A stretch of DNA of 64,000 nt. It comes from Zygaena filipendulae. Its lineage: Eukaryota > Arthropoda > Insecta > Lepidoptera > Zygaenidae. The DNA is taken from the NCBI GenBank assembly GCA_907165275.2, contig OU015670.1:2507501-2571500 (forward strand). Reading direction: 5' to 3'. The notes beneath the pieces were generated by a model that did no database searches, was not told the DNA's origin, and saw nothing but the letters and a program-made list of their open reading frames with translations. The translations under genes and the position numbers were made by a program. This document shows, piece by piece, positions 1 to 10,735 of this stretch. Position 1 is the stretch's first letter. Each line of letters begins with the position of its first letter.

Positions 1-838
1 GCACGGAGAGCGGTTGCTTGATCGGCTCATCTGGAAAATCAAAAAGGTGTGCCCGGCTGTCTGTTAGCCACGCACCCACTCTTCTATTAGTTTCTGCCAC
101 GGATACGGCATCGACGTGGCTCTCGACGGATTCCAGCTCTTCTTCGGCCTCTAAGACGGCGATACGAGCGGCGGCGAGCTTCAGGCGGAGGCGCGCCTGG
201 TGAAGGGCCTTGCTCTCCTTTTTTACCGTCCTGCTGCCGCTGCGACGGGTACAGGCGTCGCTAGCGGGCAACACAGACTCGGCGGGGACGGTAGGCAGCT
301 GTGGGCGCTGTAGCGCCTGGGTTCGCTCAGCTGTGTGAGTGGTGGCGGTCGTCGCGGCGACCGACGTCGTCGCGGCGGCGGACGGCGTCGGTGCGACTGA
401 CCCGGTGGGGGCAACGGACGGCGACGCGGCGGTGGCCGGCGTCTGTTGCAAGCGGCAACGCCCTTGCGAGCATTGCGGCACTATATGCTCGGACGTCGAG
501 CGAGCTATGGCAGTAGTCGCGGCGGCCGACGTCGTCACGGCGGCGGACGGCGTCGGTGCAACAGGCTGCATCGGATCAGCTGACAGTGGCACGGCGGCGG
601 CCAGCATCAGCTGTGAGCGCTGTGGCGCATCGGTGCGCTCGACGGCATGGCGAGCGGTGACAGTCGTCGCGGCGGTCGACGTTATCGCGGCGGTGGATGG
701 CGTCGGCGCCTCTATAAGACTTATGGTCGCGGGCGTGGACGTTCCGGCGTCTATATCTTCGGACGGCGAGGCGGGCGGCTGGCGATGCGTCACCGGCCGG
801 GCCTGAGAACGGCCACTCGTAGAGCGAGTCACCGGCAT
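1..838 (-). CDS. BEL/Pao-like retrotransposon polyprotein, N-terminal part
   Basis: A minus-strand frame stays open from an ATG at 836-838 to the left edge, about 279 codons, with its C-terminal continuation outside the window. The protein begins MPVTRSTSGRSQ, an opening I associate with BEL/Pao-type gag-pol polyproteins. A long Thr/Pro/Ala/Ser-rich stretch with repeated APTPSAA-like segments follows. After that comes a Lys/Arg/Ala/Glu-rich, probably coiled-coil segment (KKESKALHQARLRLKLAAAR, then a Glu-rich run) of the kind found at the gag N-terminus of these elements. No protease, reverse transcriptase or integrase is visible because the frame leaves the window. It lies antisense in the upstream intron of the phosphate carrier gene. 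The family assignment rests on recognition only; another LTR-element gag is possible. Confidence 0.55.
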   Translation of the reverse strand, partial: MPVTRSTSGRSQARPVTHRQPPASPSEDIDAGTSTPATISLIEAPTPSTAAITSTAATTVTARHAVERTDAPQRSQLMLAAAVPLSADPMQPVAPTPSAAVTTSAAATTAIARSTSEHIVPQCSQGRCRLQQTPATAASPSVAPTGSVAPTPSAAATTSVAATTATTHTAERTQALQRPQLPTVPAESVLPASDACTRRSGSRTVKKESKALHQARLRLKLAAARIAVLEAEEELESVESHVDAVSVAETNRRVGAWLTDSRAHLFDFPDEPIKQPLSV

Positions 839-2026
839 TGTGATTCGCTGTTCTCCGTGATCGCGGCTCGAATGGACCAGATGTACGGGCCAGATGGGCT
901 GTCGGGCAAGTGGACTGTATGACGAGTACTGTTTTCTGCGGTACCCTGTCCACCTGACTCGCACGTAGCTATTGCTGGATTGGGAGAATCAGGAATCAGA
1001 ACGGCGAATGCCAGTGATGCTCTTTTACTATCTAATCAGAGCGGCACTATACCCGTGACCACTAGCGTATGCAACGAGCTTAACTAGAAAACACTATATC
1101 GCGAACTGATTCTAATTAAACTGACTTGAACTATACGACGCATTGTCTTTCTAATTTTCGGCGAACTATAAGGTTCCCATTTCAATGCCTAATATTTATA
1201 ACTTTATTCTAGTGCGCGTTTTGCTAGTGTTCGCAGGTAATAAATGCAGTTTCTGTTCATTTAATTTTCACAAACTCAATTAATGTAGGCTCACCCATTG
1301 GTCACAGTCAATGGCTATCAAAAATGACGAGTCGAGGACATGAAGCTCACTGCTATTCCCGTCGCCCATTGGCTAACCGTTTTTGCTCGCTATACTCAGC
1401 GGGCGGATGCGATTCAGTGGCCGTAAAAGCTTCTAGAAACTTTAGCTTTTATTGCCAAAGTGATGGCCGCTTTTATGGGCTTGGCAATAAGGTTCAATAT
1501 ACAAGTTTTAATCTATTTTAAAATTATATAGGTGCACCTCTAAACCTATACAATCTTTCTATACTTATGTTGCTATACATTATTGCTTATACCTAACTTA
1601 TTCTATGAAGACGTCGGTTGTCTCGGGCACGTCGGTCGTCCTGCACAGTATTATTTCTTATTTTTCACTCCGTCGTGGAGGTGTTATCGTAATACGGGCG
1701 GGCCTTACCTAATCATATTACGAGATTATGTTTTTTTAGTTCTAGTTCTAAAATCAAATATCTTTAATCGAAGTTGGGGAGCGCGCCACACGAAAATCAA
1801 CCATTGCGTGATTGATTTTAAATTCAAAGTTGGCCATAATTTTTTTTTTTAATAAGTTTAGTAGTTTTCAAATTTTTCCATTAAGTACAAACAAACGTAC
1901 ACAAAATCTAAAATAAGGAAAAGAATAATACAAATAGTTAAAGACGTTGTTTTTTTTTACTTTGTTACGTGAGAAGAAGCGTCTTTGTAGTGCATCGAGT
2001 GATGCGTTTGTTCCCTTTGTTACAAG
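839..2026. other. intronic DNA, possible leader/LTR of the BEL/Pao-like element
   Basis: No gene is supported here. The right-hand side of the minus-strand polyprotein start must contain the leader and, if the element is complete, its 5' LTR. I could not define TG...CA ends or a primer binding site, and the partner LTR is outside the window. The rest is A+T-rich intron of the phosphate carrier gene, ending in a pyrimidine-rich acceptor just before 2027. Confidence 0.3.
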
Positions 2027-2158
2027 GACAAGACGGCGACTGTGGGCTCTATAATGGGCAAGCTCGGCTGGGCCGGCGTGTGGAAGGGCCTGGGCCCCAG
2101 GATCGTCATGATCGGCACGCTCACCGCGCTGCAGTGGTTCATATACGACGCCGTCAAG
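2027..2158 (+). CDS. Mpcp: mitochondrial phosphate carrier, penultimate exon
   Basis: This exon encodes [19 protein letters not shown] followed by [19 protein letters not shown] and IYDAVK. The stretch [20 protein letters not shown] is the signature of the last transmembrane repeat of the mitochondrial phosphate carrier (SLC25A3 family), which imports inorganic phosphate with protons across the inner mitochondrial membrane. The acceptor is taken at AG 2025-2026 after a pyrimidine-rich run; AG 2031-2032 is an in-frame alternative that would drop two residues. The donor GT is at 2159-2160 and the exon ends in phase 0. Upstream exons lie outside the window. It joins the exon at 4319 across a 2.16 kb intron. 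Confidence 0.88.
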
Positions 2159-2443
2159 GTACCACTGTGTTATGATTTTATGCACTTTACACACATTTTG
2201 GTTTTATCTGCTGTTTTTTTTTTTTAAGTTTAACAATAGACTAGGGGAACTCTAGAGAAGGATATCGAATTTGAAAATTTATGTTTGGAAAATTCAGACT
2301 GAAAAAACCAATGTTAGATTCTCGTCCAAAAAAAAGATATTAAACATTTAAAGTTGTTTAATTTACTAAATTATACAATGTACATAATTATTTATTTATT
2401 TATTTATTATGAAAACACGCACGCTAGAAACAGACCGCCCTGG

Positions 2444-2690
2444 GCCCTTATTCACTATGACCATAACACGTCGCGCTAAGATCACGCAGTTTTCACGCCG
2501 CAAAAACTGTCTTTCCCTCGTAATCAAAGAAGTTTTATTGCAGAAAAATACATTCACAACGTTTCTTATGGCATAAAGAATAATAATTGTTATAATTGCT
2601 AATATCTTGGCTAGATGCCAACGTTTGGAAATGCGTTTTTGGGACGCGCGTTATGGGAAAGGAATGTCTTTTGTCATAGTGAATAAGGGC
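2444..2690. mobile_element. MITE copy 1 with 18-bp terminal inverted repeats
   Basis: The left end GCCCTTATTCACTATGAC (2444-2461) is matched perfectly by its reverse complement at 2673-2690. The 247-bp interval has no ORF and is bounded on both sides by the direct repeat CCTGG (2439-2443 and 2691-2695). This is the structure of a non-autonomous DNA transposon with a 5-bp target duplication. A second copy lies 1.2 kb away in the same intron. The superfamily is not determined. Confidence 0.75.
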
Positions 2691-2740
2691 CCTGGTTCAC
2701 TATAACAAACATTTCTCTGATCTGATTTATAAGCTATATT

Positions 2741-2831
2741 ATTTGTAAGGTTTCATTTAAATCCATCCAGTAGTTTTTGCATGAAAGAGTAACAAGCTTA
2801 TAAACTTTCGCGTTTATAATATTAGTAGGAT
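2741..2831. repeat. dispersed-repeat tail (RTE-like)
   Basis: The text around TTTTTGCATGAAAGAGTAAC and TTTCGCGTTTATAATATTAG resembles the 3' tails of abundant non-LTR elements that I recall from lepidopteran genomes. A similar tail is seen at 8140-8190. No coding part is visible. Assigned by recognition only. Confidence 0.35.
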
Positions 2832-3537
2832 GTATAAATCATAACTAGGGGGGTATACCAGGATATTTTTAGTTCAATTGATGAGAACTTGAATATGTCC
2901 CATGTCTCATGTATAATGTATGTCCCACATATACTGAACTTTATCACTTACTATATATTATTATACTAATTATCAGTTTTCCCCGCTGTTCTCCTAAGGT
3001 ATCCTATGTCACTCGGAGATATTGAAACTTCCTATTGGCGAAAGATTTTTTAAATTAGTTAAATAGTAGTTAAATAGTTTACAAGTTCCACAGATCATGC
3101 CCTACATCCAATTCACTAACTTAGAAACATACAAACTGACTTTAACCTCTTTTAATATTAGTGTAGATTCACTGACCATACTTTGAATGGCGTTTGTAAC
3201 AGACAGACAGACACAGACTTTGGTCACTTGTAAACCACTGACAACTCCAATCGACTTTTTGTTGTGAATGAGAAAATGACTGGCCCAAAACATACATACA
3301 TATGGCTGAATGCAGAACCTCCTCCTTTTTGGAAGTTAGTTAAAAATTTAATACATACTATTTGAGTACATTACAACCTATGGCTAGCTAGGGCCTCCAC
3401 TAATCAAATAACAATTATGGACCTGAGGCACTGAGCATTGTAAAGCACTTCTCAATCGGTTCCTATTTTTTGTGTTGCGTCTGGGATTACCAGCCGACTT
3501 GATTTTTTTTTAATGATATCTGGAACATTTATTGAGA

Positions 3538-3650
3538 TTTATTTATTTATTTATTTATTCTTTATTGCACAGTGTGTACAAATGGCGAACTTAATGCCTT
3601 GCGGCATTCTCTACCAGTTAACCATTGGGTAGACAGAGAGATATAGAAGA
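3538..3650. repeat. TTTA microsatellite plus dispersed-repeat fragment
   Basis: A (TTTA)n run at about 3538-3562 leads into TTATTGCACAGTGTG and then GGCATTCTCTACCAGTTAAC, wording that recurs across lepidopteran genomes as a dispersed-element end. Class uncertain, no ORF. Confidence 0.35.
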
Positions 3651-3897
3651 TGGGGTGTGCAAACAAAACAATAATTAATATACTTAATACTAGACACTGA
3701 TAATTAATAACTAAAACATAAAGATGCAATTTACTCACAATACATACTAAAACACATGCATATTATAATCAGATTATAATCAGACTCATTATAATGATCA
3801 TGTGTATAAACACATTAATGTCGGGAAATTTATTTTCGGGAACTTTGCCAGGAAAACTATTTATTTGTATATGGTAAGTGGTAACCCATCTACCTGG

Positions 3898-4122
3898 GCC
3901 GTTATTCATTGTGACCATAACACGAAGATAACGCGCCACAAAAATTGTCCTTCCCTCGTTCTCCAAGAAGTTTCATTTCAAAAAACACATAAACAACGTT
4001 TCTAATGGCATACAGAATATTAGTTTCTAATATTTGGGCCCCTGGCACGTTTGATATAGCGTTTTTGGGAAGCGCGTTATGAGCAAGAAAATATTATGTT
4101 GTTGGTCATAGTGAATAAGGGC
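3898..4122. mobile_element. MITE copy 2, same family as copy 1
   Basis: The right end GTCATAGTGAATAAGGGC (4105-4122) is identical to the right end of copy 1. The left end GCCGTTATTCATTGTGAC differs from the consensus at three positions. The 225-bp body shares its inner sequence with copy 1 (for example the CCATAACACG next to the left end). CCTGG again flanks both sides (3893-3897 and 4123-4127). Confidence 0.72.
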
Positions 4123-4318
4123 CCTGGTCTGCTTACTACTTCATGAGTGTACGATTTAATCCATACAATGATTAACAAATAAAACCAATTGTTCCTACTG
4201 AATTAACAATATGAAGTCAAACTTAAATATTATGAGACTAACCCAATCCACGTAAACGGTTTACGATTTCTAAGAGGATTTGAGTGTTTAATGTGAAATG
4301 TGTCTTATTCCATTGCAG

Positions 4319-4411
4319 GTATGGCTGAGGATGCCGCGGCCGCCGCCCGCCGAGATGCCGGAGTCGATGCGCAAGCGGCTCGAGGCCGAGGAAGCTGCCA
4401 AGGCGAAGTGA
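4319..4411 (+). CDS. Mpcp: mitochondrial phosphate carrier, terminal exon
   Basis: Thirty codons plus TGA encode VWLRMPRPPPAEMPESMRK followed by an acidic/basic tail ending AAKAK. The segment LxRPPPxEMPESxxK is the conserved C-terminus of mitochondrial phosphate carriers. It joins in frame (phase 0) to the exon ending at 2158. The 3' UTR follows, with a poly(A) signal at 4947. The gene is the nearest unique neighbour of the histone array, pointing towards it. Confidence 0.88.
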   Translation, partial: VWLRMPRPPPAEMPESMRKRLEAEEAAKAK

Positions 4412-5489
4412 ACCTAATTATGTTATAGTGTAGTGTTATTGTGCGCTGTGCCGCCACAGTTTTGATTAGATATCGCTTTACATCACGAATACGAACATCG
4501 AGACGTGTGTCGCTGGCAATTTGTATATGTCGTCAGTTGAAAAACTGTCGCCACCAAAATATATATATGGTACCTACCATTTATCTTATAATAATTATTA
4601 TTTATTATTTTGGCACACGACCGTTTCTAAATTGACGAATCCTACAAATTGCCGTTTGTAAACACTTGTCCCTACATGATGCAGGTTGCCGCTGTGCTCT
4701 GTTGTAATAGTACAGCTACTTGATAATAGATGGCGCTGTTGGTAAATGTCGATTTAAATTGTGGTGGCACAGTGACAAATTGCTAGAGAAATTGATCTTC
4801 ACACCTGTAAAGAATGTTCAATATGGACCGATGACAGATAGACTCGCACGAAACTCCCGTTGCGCGTTCTGCTAGAGTTACCGAAACTTCAGTAAGTATA
4901 CATAAGTGTGACAATGTGAAATCATGTTAATTTATTATTATATCCAAATAAAAACATATATTTTTCATGTTTTGGTTTCTTTTTGTAATTTTTAATAATA
5001 TCTTTCCATTGCATTGTACCAATATCTTAGTGACCGTTTATCGTATATCATTATACCAATTTCATGATGAATGAATGAATGGTAACCACAGATAAAATAA
5101 TACTATACTAGTAATGGTAACTTTGAATAAACATTACAAAAAACTACCAGTTGCTTTGTTTATATCTATGTAATAACTGAATTACCTTACCAATGTCATC
5201 CTATCTATTCCAGACTCCAGATGAATGTAATACGATCTGAAAATTTCAACAATCGAGGTCCATGAAACCGCCATCTTATAGCCACTTGCCCTAAAACATA
5301 TCTTTAACCAGCAAACTGCGAGTCTGACTCGCGTACCGAGGGTTCCATACAAAAACAAAATGGTTAATATGTAGTTCGCCCATCATAGTTTTGTTTTCAG
5401 GAATTCTCTAAAAAAATGGCCCTTTGGTCTTTTTTTTTAGATTTTTTTTTTTTTAGATTTTTTTGGAAACTTTTTACCTTTAAATTAAG
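4412..5489 (+). other. phosphate carrier 3' UTR and downstream DNA
   Basis: The first part, to about 4975, is the likely 3' UTR. Further right the DNA is A+T-rich and holds a piece around 5318-5347 (GCGAGTCTGACTCGCGTACC and on) that looks like a fragment of a widespread lepidopteran dispersed repeat. No ORF is supported. Confidence 0.5.
4947..4952 (+). terminator. poly(A) signal of the phosphate carrier
   Basis: The first good AATAAA after the stop codon, 536 nt downstream of TGA and followed by T-rich DNA. Expected to set the mRNA 3' end. Confidence 0.6.
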
Positions 5490-5937
5490 CTATGACGTTT
5501 CTCACTTGATACCTCCGTGACCCTATACCACGCGATGTCCTGTCCGTAAAGACGGAGAGGAGGTGGATAAATTGCCGACGCATGTGGCCTGTGTATGCCC
5601 GACATTGACTGACAAGTCTCCACTTGGATAGCCAGTCCGGGAGGAGGTCGAGCGTGCGCTGCAGCCGCTTCGCGGCGAACGCAGAACTCATAGAAGAGGT
5701 GTGGTGCGCGTACACAGCCAACTCGACCCCATCCCCCACTGGTATGTCGTCGGTGTATCGGGAGTGCACACCAGCCGGTGTCATCCTCGACCGCCACATG
5801 AAAGCGGCGGTCAGATAAAAAGGACGCCACCACCCGGACTATGCGCCAGGAGTTTTTATTTGGTCCGAGGCCGGGGAAGTGCGGACGACGATAGCTTCAG
5901 CAGAAGACCCTCGTGCCAGACCCTATCGAACGCCATC
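5490..5937 (-). pseudogene. decayed fragment of a Jockey-like ORF2
   Basis: Pieces such as VASFLSDRRF, VAVEDDTG, RLYGQDIAW and the DLLPDWLSKWR-like region match the reverse transcriptase of elements A, B and C inside the histone array. The MSSAFAAKRLQ-type reading (here SSAFAAKR) is closest to C. The match is broken by frameshifts, a short insertion near 5852, and loss of the GVPQGS block and of the YADD catalytic motif. Neither end of the element remains, so it is an old internal relic. It shows that the family also inserted outside the array. Confidence 0.8.
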
Positions 5938-7740
5938 AACGAAAAATTACACCTGATATCTCATTATATTTATATCCCACTCCGCTTGTGATATTTCGGG
6001 ACGATCGCAAAATCTAGCCTTTGTTTTGTGTTTAAGTGCTAAATATCACCTTTGCCGACCGGCTTTGACAGACATAAAATACTATAGACAGTATCAGGCG
6101 CTCTTCGGTTGAGGAGTTCATCGGCCGCAATCGCCAGCAATGTACGTGCGCACCTTTACATTCGTCAAATACATAACCGTGTTCATGCTATTGTGCGTAC
6201 CTCGCACATAAGTACAGAAATACTTACGTCACTGTCACTCGTTCCCGCGTTCACACTTCACAGCTGTTTACCTCCATGTACCTACCATTACCAAACCGAG
6301 TACGTATTACGTAACATACTTTTTAATACAGTTGCTCAAAAAGTGGCGTATTGCAGGGACGTTTAGCGTTCGGGATGTGGGCTATTACATACTCGAGCTT
6401 TTTGTTTACCTTTTCCGAACTCGTGCGTTCTCTTTGCCAACTGTCAAAAATGGCGACACGACTTTGACACACTTTTTGCATTGCGAAACGTAGGTTTCGC
6501 ATTACTAATACGACTAGCGCCATCTCTTGATCACAGTGGGAACTTAGTTGAGTTGTTGTGTTTTTGATATTTTATTAAATTGCTTAATTTTTTCGTAACT
6601 GTATTAAAAATAGTTGTTCAGTACACGTGCGGAACCGTCATTGCAACTAGTTCCGATTGTCAACCCTCACCTTCGGCTGCGCCTCGGCTCGGGTAGACAT
6701 TTGTCGGAACTCTTTGCAATGACAGGCTTTCCGCACTTATAATGAAATATACTATTACCGGCGCTACAACGCGCTACCTTTACCGGGGAATTGGATTAAG
6801 GATCGAGAAGGTTGAAGGAGCAAGAGAGAAATAACATACACAGTGGAATCACCTTATTATCAGATCACAAGAGAGAAACAGGACACGGACAATTTGTTAT
6901 GTTATCCTTTATTGCCTAGCTGACTCAATTCCAACGAATTCCAGACAGAGGAAAGTGCGAGGAGCAATCTTGAAAAAGACGACCTCGCTGGAAATTCGAA
7001 GGAACAGTCAAGCGACGTCACGTTCCTGGGTCACACTCACTGATAACTGAAGTAACTACGTAAGCAAGATCAGGCAGCATATCAAAATGGAAAGAGTGGC
7101 CCTGAAAAGAGGCCTGGATCTTGCGACGCTGTTGCACCATGGAACAACCAACTCGAGTCGGAGACACCTGTATGGCACCACACGCACATTCACGATTCGC
7201 GGTCCGGCGCGAGACGCGCGGCATTGCGCTGTCAACAATCGCTGGCGACTGACTGGCGCTTGAGGTTGAGACGGCGCGGCGGACTGAGCTCCTGCGCGCT
7301 CGCCGCCCGCGTCCCCCGCGCCGCGCACCCCGCGCATGTGCGACGAGACGCGACTATGAAATTCTGGGAAATCACGCGTCACCAGGAACTAGCATCTCGC
7401 GCGAATCTGTCCGCCATTTAATGTACGATTTCTCATTGGTTGTTTGGTTGTAAATATTTAATCTTGTGTTTTTATTGGTTGTTAGTTTTAAGGTTTTCTG
7501 TATATATAGCGCTAAGTTTTTAATAATAAATCATTCCATTCCATTTCTACAGCAAATGTGAGTTTCATACCTACCTGCTCGCAATACGTACGCTACACTA
7601 TCAAGTGTATTTTTATGAATTTAGACAGGTGCGTCACAACTCCCAGCACCATGCTCTCAGTGCTTCACCCAAATAATGATTTCTACTTCAGGAGCTCCAT
7701 CTGATCATGTTAGCACAAGTAAAAAAGAAATATTTCTCTG
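5938..7740. other. intergenic DNA, repeat-rich
   Basis: No gene is supported. The stretch 6400-6740 contains phrases typical of lepidopteran dispersed repeats (for example around TACACGTGCGGAACCGTCAT). The GC-rich part 7190-7340 is followed by TATATATAG at 7501 and AATAAA at 7525-7530. This promoter-plus-poly(A) pairing could be the end of an LTR, but I found no partner LTR or defined ends. Confidence 0.3.
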
Positions 7741-8190
7741 GAATATTTATTATTTACGCTAATATTATAGTTTTTAAGTTTGGATATAAGAGATAGCCTA
7801 TGAAACTATTGAACCGATTTAAAAAATCTTTTTAGTGTTATCGACGGAATCCAGAAATAAACACGGACGAAACCGCGAGTAAACTAGCGGTGCTCCGTTA
7901 GTTTCGGAGATCCCGCGGGTACCTATTGCGAGATAAAAATACTACCCTATATTTTTTTTGTCTCTACCCTTGACAACGTGTAGGTAGTATGCAAAATTCA
8001 ATGTAGTTTCTTCCGCGTTAATTTGGAAGCTCCCGTGGGAATTCCGGGATAAAAGTATCCTATGTACTTCTCTTTACCCCTGACAATGTGTATGCAAAAT
8101 TTTGTGGTGCTCGGCTGAGCCGTTTAGTCGTACCTGAAAGCGTAACAAACAAACTCACTTTCGCATTTATAATAATATTAGTAAGGATTT
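7741..8190 (+). repeat. non-LTR retrotransposon 3' region (RTE-like), decayed
   Basis: Fragments such as GACGAAACCGCGAGTAAACT and the end CACTTTCGCATTTATAATAA resemble the 3' part of elements common in Lepidoptera. No intact ORF remains. Recognition only. Confidence 0.4.
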
Positions 8191-8519
8191 ACTAGACTTA
8201 ATATGACAAGTCAGAATCCTGATAAGTACGATAATTTTTCCGTGTTTCGGTCCAAATACGTCAATTTTACGCCCGCCCCTGGTACGATAATAAACAAAGA
8301 GTATATAACCACTACGATAATAAACACGCTTCAGGTTGCCCGTTGCCAACACTGGCAACACTGCTGCAAGCTCGCTCACGATTGGTCGACTCCGTGCGGT
8401 ACTCGGCAGTGCCTGCCTCGCTATGTCCGCCATCCGCGGTAGCTATAAAAACAAGCATCCGCGGCGTACTTTAATTAGTATAAACGCCGGAGTCGGAGTC
8501 GGGAGTCGGGCGTCGGCGC
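8191..8519 (+). promoter_or_regulatory. promoter-like DNA at the left edge of the histone array
   Basis: This stretch is not found in other units. It has ATTGG (an inverted CCAAT box) at 8381-8385 and TATAAAAA at 8444-8451, followed by a GC-rich run with repeated GGAGTCG. The elements point right, into the H1-H4 spacer that starts at 8520. In complete units this place is taken by the H1 5' flank. It may be the promoter of an unrecognised transcript or the remnant of an edge gene; no convincing ORF follows. Confidence 0.35.
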
Positions 8520-9920
8520 CTCGCGAAACTTTTCACTACCGCGCGTTCGATAAATAGTGTTTATTTCAATAATATACCGATACGGTACTTGCGTTTGCGA
8601 CTAAAAGGATAAGTTAACGAGTATGCGGTCGCGTAGAGATATATATTTGGTGGATGCGATGCGTCGTAATGTGTTAATGAGAAGTTTGTTTTCGTCGTCG
8701 AGGGACCGGCTCGCCTAGGTGCAAGTTTAAAATGTATATTTAACGAAAAATGTAACAGTTCACGTGAATAGAGCGCAGATAATGTGAAGCTTAGATTCCG
8801 ACCTATTCAACGGTACCAAAATGGTGTATGTGAACGTAGTGTTTGATAATAATATCGGTCGTTGAATCGAGTGTCGTAAAACAGAACGCGGTCACAGTCG
8901 TCGGTACTAGTCGGTACGGGTGCGGGCGGGCCTGGCGTGCCGCGCGCATCACATCACAGACGGATAGAGAGCAAGCAAGCAAGCAAGCAAGCAAGCAAAC
9001 AAGCAAACAAACAGGCCGGCAGGCAGGCAGGCAAACGAGCGGGCGGGAGGTCAAGCGAGCAAGCAAGCAAGCAAGCAAGCACGCACGCACGTCGTTTACT
9101 TCACATACGATAATAGCCTCCTTTCCATAATGTTGTTGTAAATTTTTATATCTATTAAATATTTGATTATTACTTTATTATTTTTATTATTGTCAAAGAA
9201 AAATAAAATTTTACACACCGTGTCCGTCACAAGTCCCAACCCAACCCAACACAATGTACGCATACGAGATGCAAAATTTGCCTACAAAAAGTACAAACCA
9301 ATCTCAAGTGTAATACAGTATCTATACAATAATAATATCATCTCGTCTTACACTAATAATTGTGATCAGCTATGCCCCGCGGCTTCACCGCCGGCCAGTA
9401 GGTAGGTACCTATGTTAAGTTACATGCCTACTATTGAGTAAATGAAATAAAATGAAAAAAAAAAAAAGTTTATTATAATTGTATATTTTATATACGATCA
9501 GGGTTGCCATATCCAAATCCTTGGACCACCAGACTAAAAAACCCTGAGTATTCGGACATTTGGTATAAAAAAAAAAAGTAAGTATTTATCACTATAATTG
9601 CCAATTTTGCTCATAATTTCTCCTTGTCCAACTAACTAGTTAATGAGTGAACAATGAACATACGCATTCTACATTGGCATTGTGAGCCGGGAGACAGAAG
9701 AAAAATTCTGCTATTTTCAACAGCTGTTCATGCAATTCTAAGCTTTCAATTTTACATACTTCATAATATTATTTCCCCGTTAGGTTAATGTATGAAACAT
9801 GAATATTGAATAGCGAGCGAGTGAGTGAACAACAATAAAATTGTTGTTATCATCGACGGTCTGTGTGTATTCGAAAGAGACGGTTTTTTTTTTCCACAAA
9901 GTGTTGAATGAACAAAATGC
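8520..9920. other. H1-H4 spacer, unit 1 copy
   Basis: The longest spacer of the unit; other copies lie between the H1 5' flank and the H4 stem-loop, at about 17013-18413, 42424-43835, 50050-51456 and 57669-59075. It holds a GCAA-type microsatellite, short A and T runs, and an AAAATAAAA motif downstream of the microsatellite. A 14-codon ORF (8821-8865) has a good start context (ACCAAAATGG), but there is no evidence that it is used. No histone gene or small RNA gene was recognised. Confidence 0.7.
8971..9091. repeat. GCAA/GCAG microsatellite in the H1-H4 spacer
   Basis: Two blocks of AAGC-type tetranucleotides, broken by GGCAGGCAGGC and a GC-rich stretch. Repeat numbers differ between units (compare near 42874, 50500 and 58119), so it is a length-variable marker. 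Confidence 0.9.
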
Positions 9921-9936
9921 GGCCCTGAAAAGGGCC
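9921..9936 (-). terminator. histone 3' stem-loop, H4 unit 1
   Basis: Minus strand GGCCCTTTTCAGGGCC: a 6-bp stem with a TTTC loop, 36 nt after the H4 stop. This is the SLBP-bound processing signal of non-polyadenylated histone mRNA. Confidence 0.95.
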
Positions 9937-9972
9937 TTTTTTTTTTTCTTCTCCTAAAAAGCCGGTCACCGT

Positions 9973-10479
<507 letters not shown>

Positions 10480-10572
10480 TTATATTATTATTATGATAAA
10501 TCGAATGCGAATTCTTCCTAAGTTATTATTATTATCATTTTTTAATTAATAATAAATATACCTACTTACCTA

Positions 10573-10631
<59 letters not shown>

Positions 10632-10676
10632 CCCGCTACGCTCGCTCGGCTCGCGCGACTTGATCACCAGTACAAA

Positions 10677-10679
<3 letters not shown>

Positions 10680-10735
<56 letters not shown>

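Larger units (their letters stand above)
2159..4318 (+). other. phosphate carrier intron with repeats
   Basis: A phase-0 intron with GT at 2159 and AG at 4317-4318 (TTCCATTGCAG). It holds two related MITEs, a TATT microsatellite near 2388-2410, and two short dispersed-repeat tails listed separately. No coding potential is apparent in the rest. Confidence 0.8.

Noticed and set aside
339..806. A 155-codon plus-strand ORF rich in Ala, Val and Asp
   Set aside because: It is the antisense of the Thr/Pro/Ala-rich part of the minus-strand polyprotein, which has a recognisable start and runs off the edge.
7098..7114. GGCCCTGAAAAGAGGCC, similar to a histone stem-loop, outside the array
   Set aside because: One extra base in the stem breaks the consensus and no histone coding sequence lies upstream on the minus strand. 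Probably chance.
8971..9091. CRISPR-like direct repeats
   Set aside because: These are tetranucleotide microsatellites in eukaryotic DNA with no spacer-repeat structure.
8843..9130. A 95-codon ORF with QASKQASK repeats in the H1-H4 spacer (also in the other units)
   Set aside because: It is the translation of a tetranucleotide microsatellite that happens to lack stops; repeat number varies between units and alters the frame.
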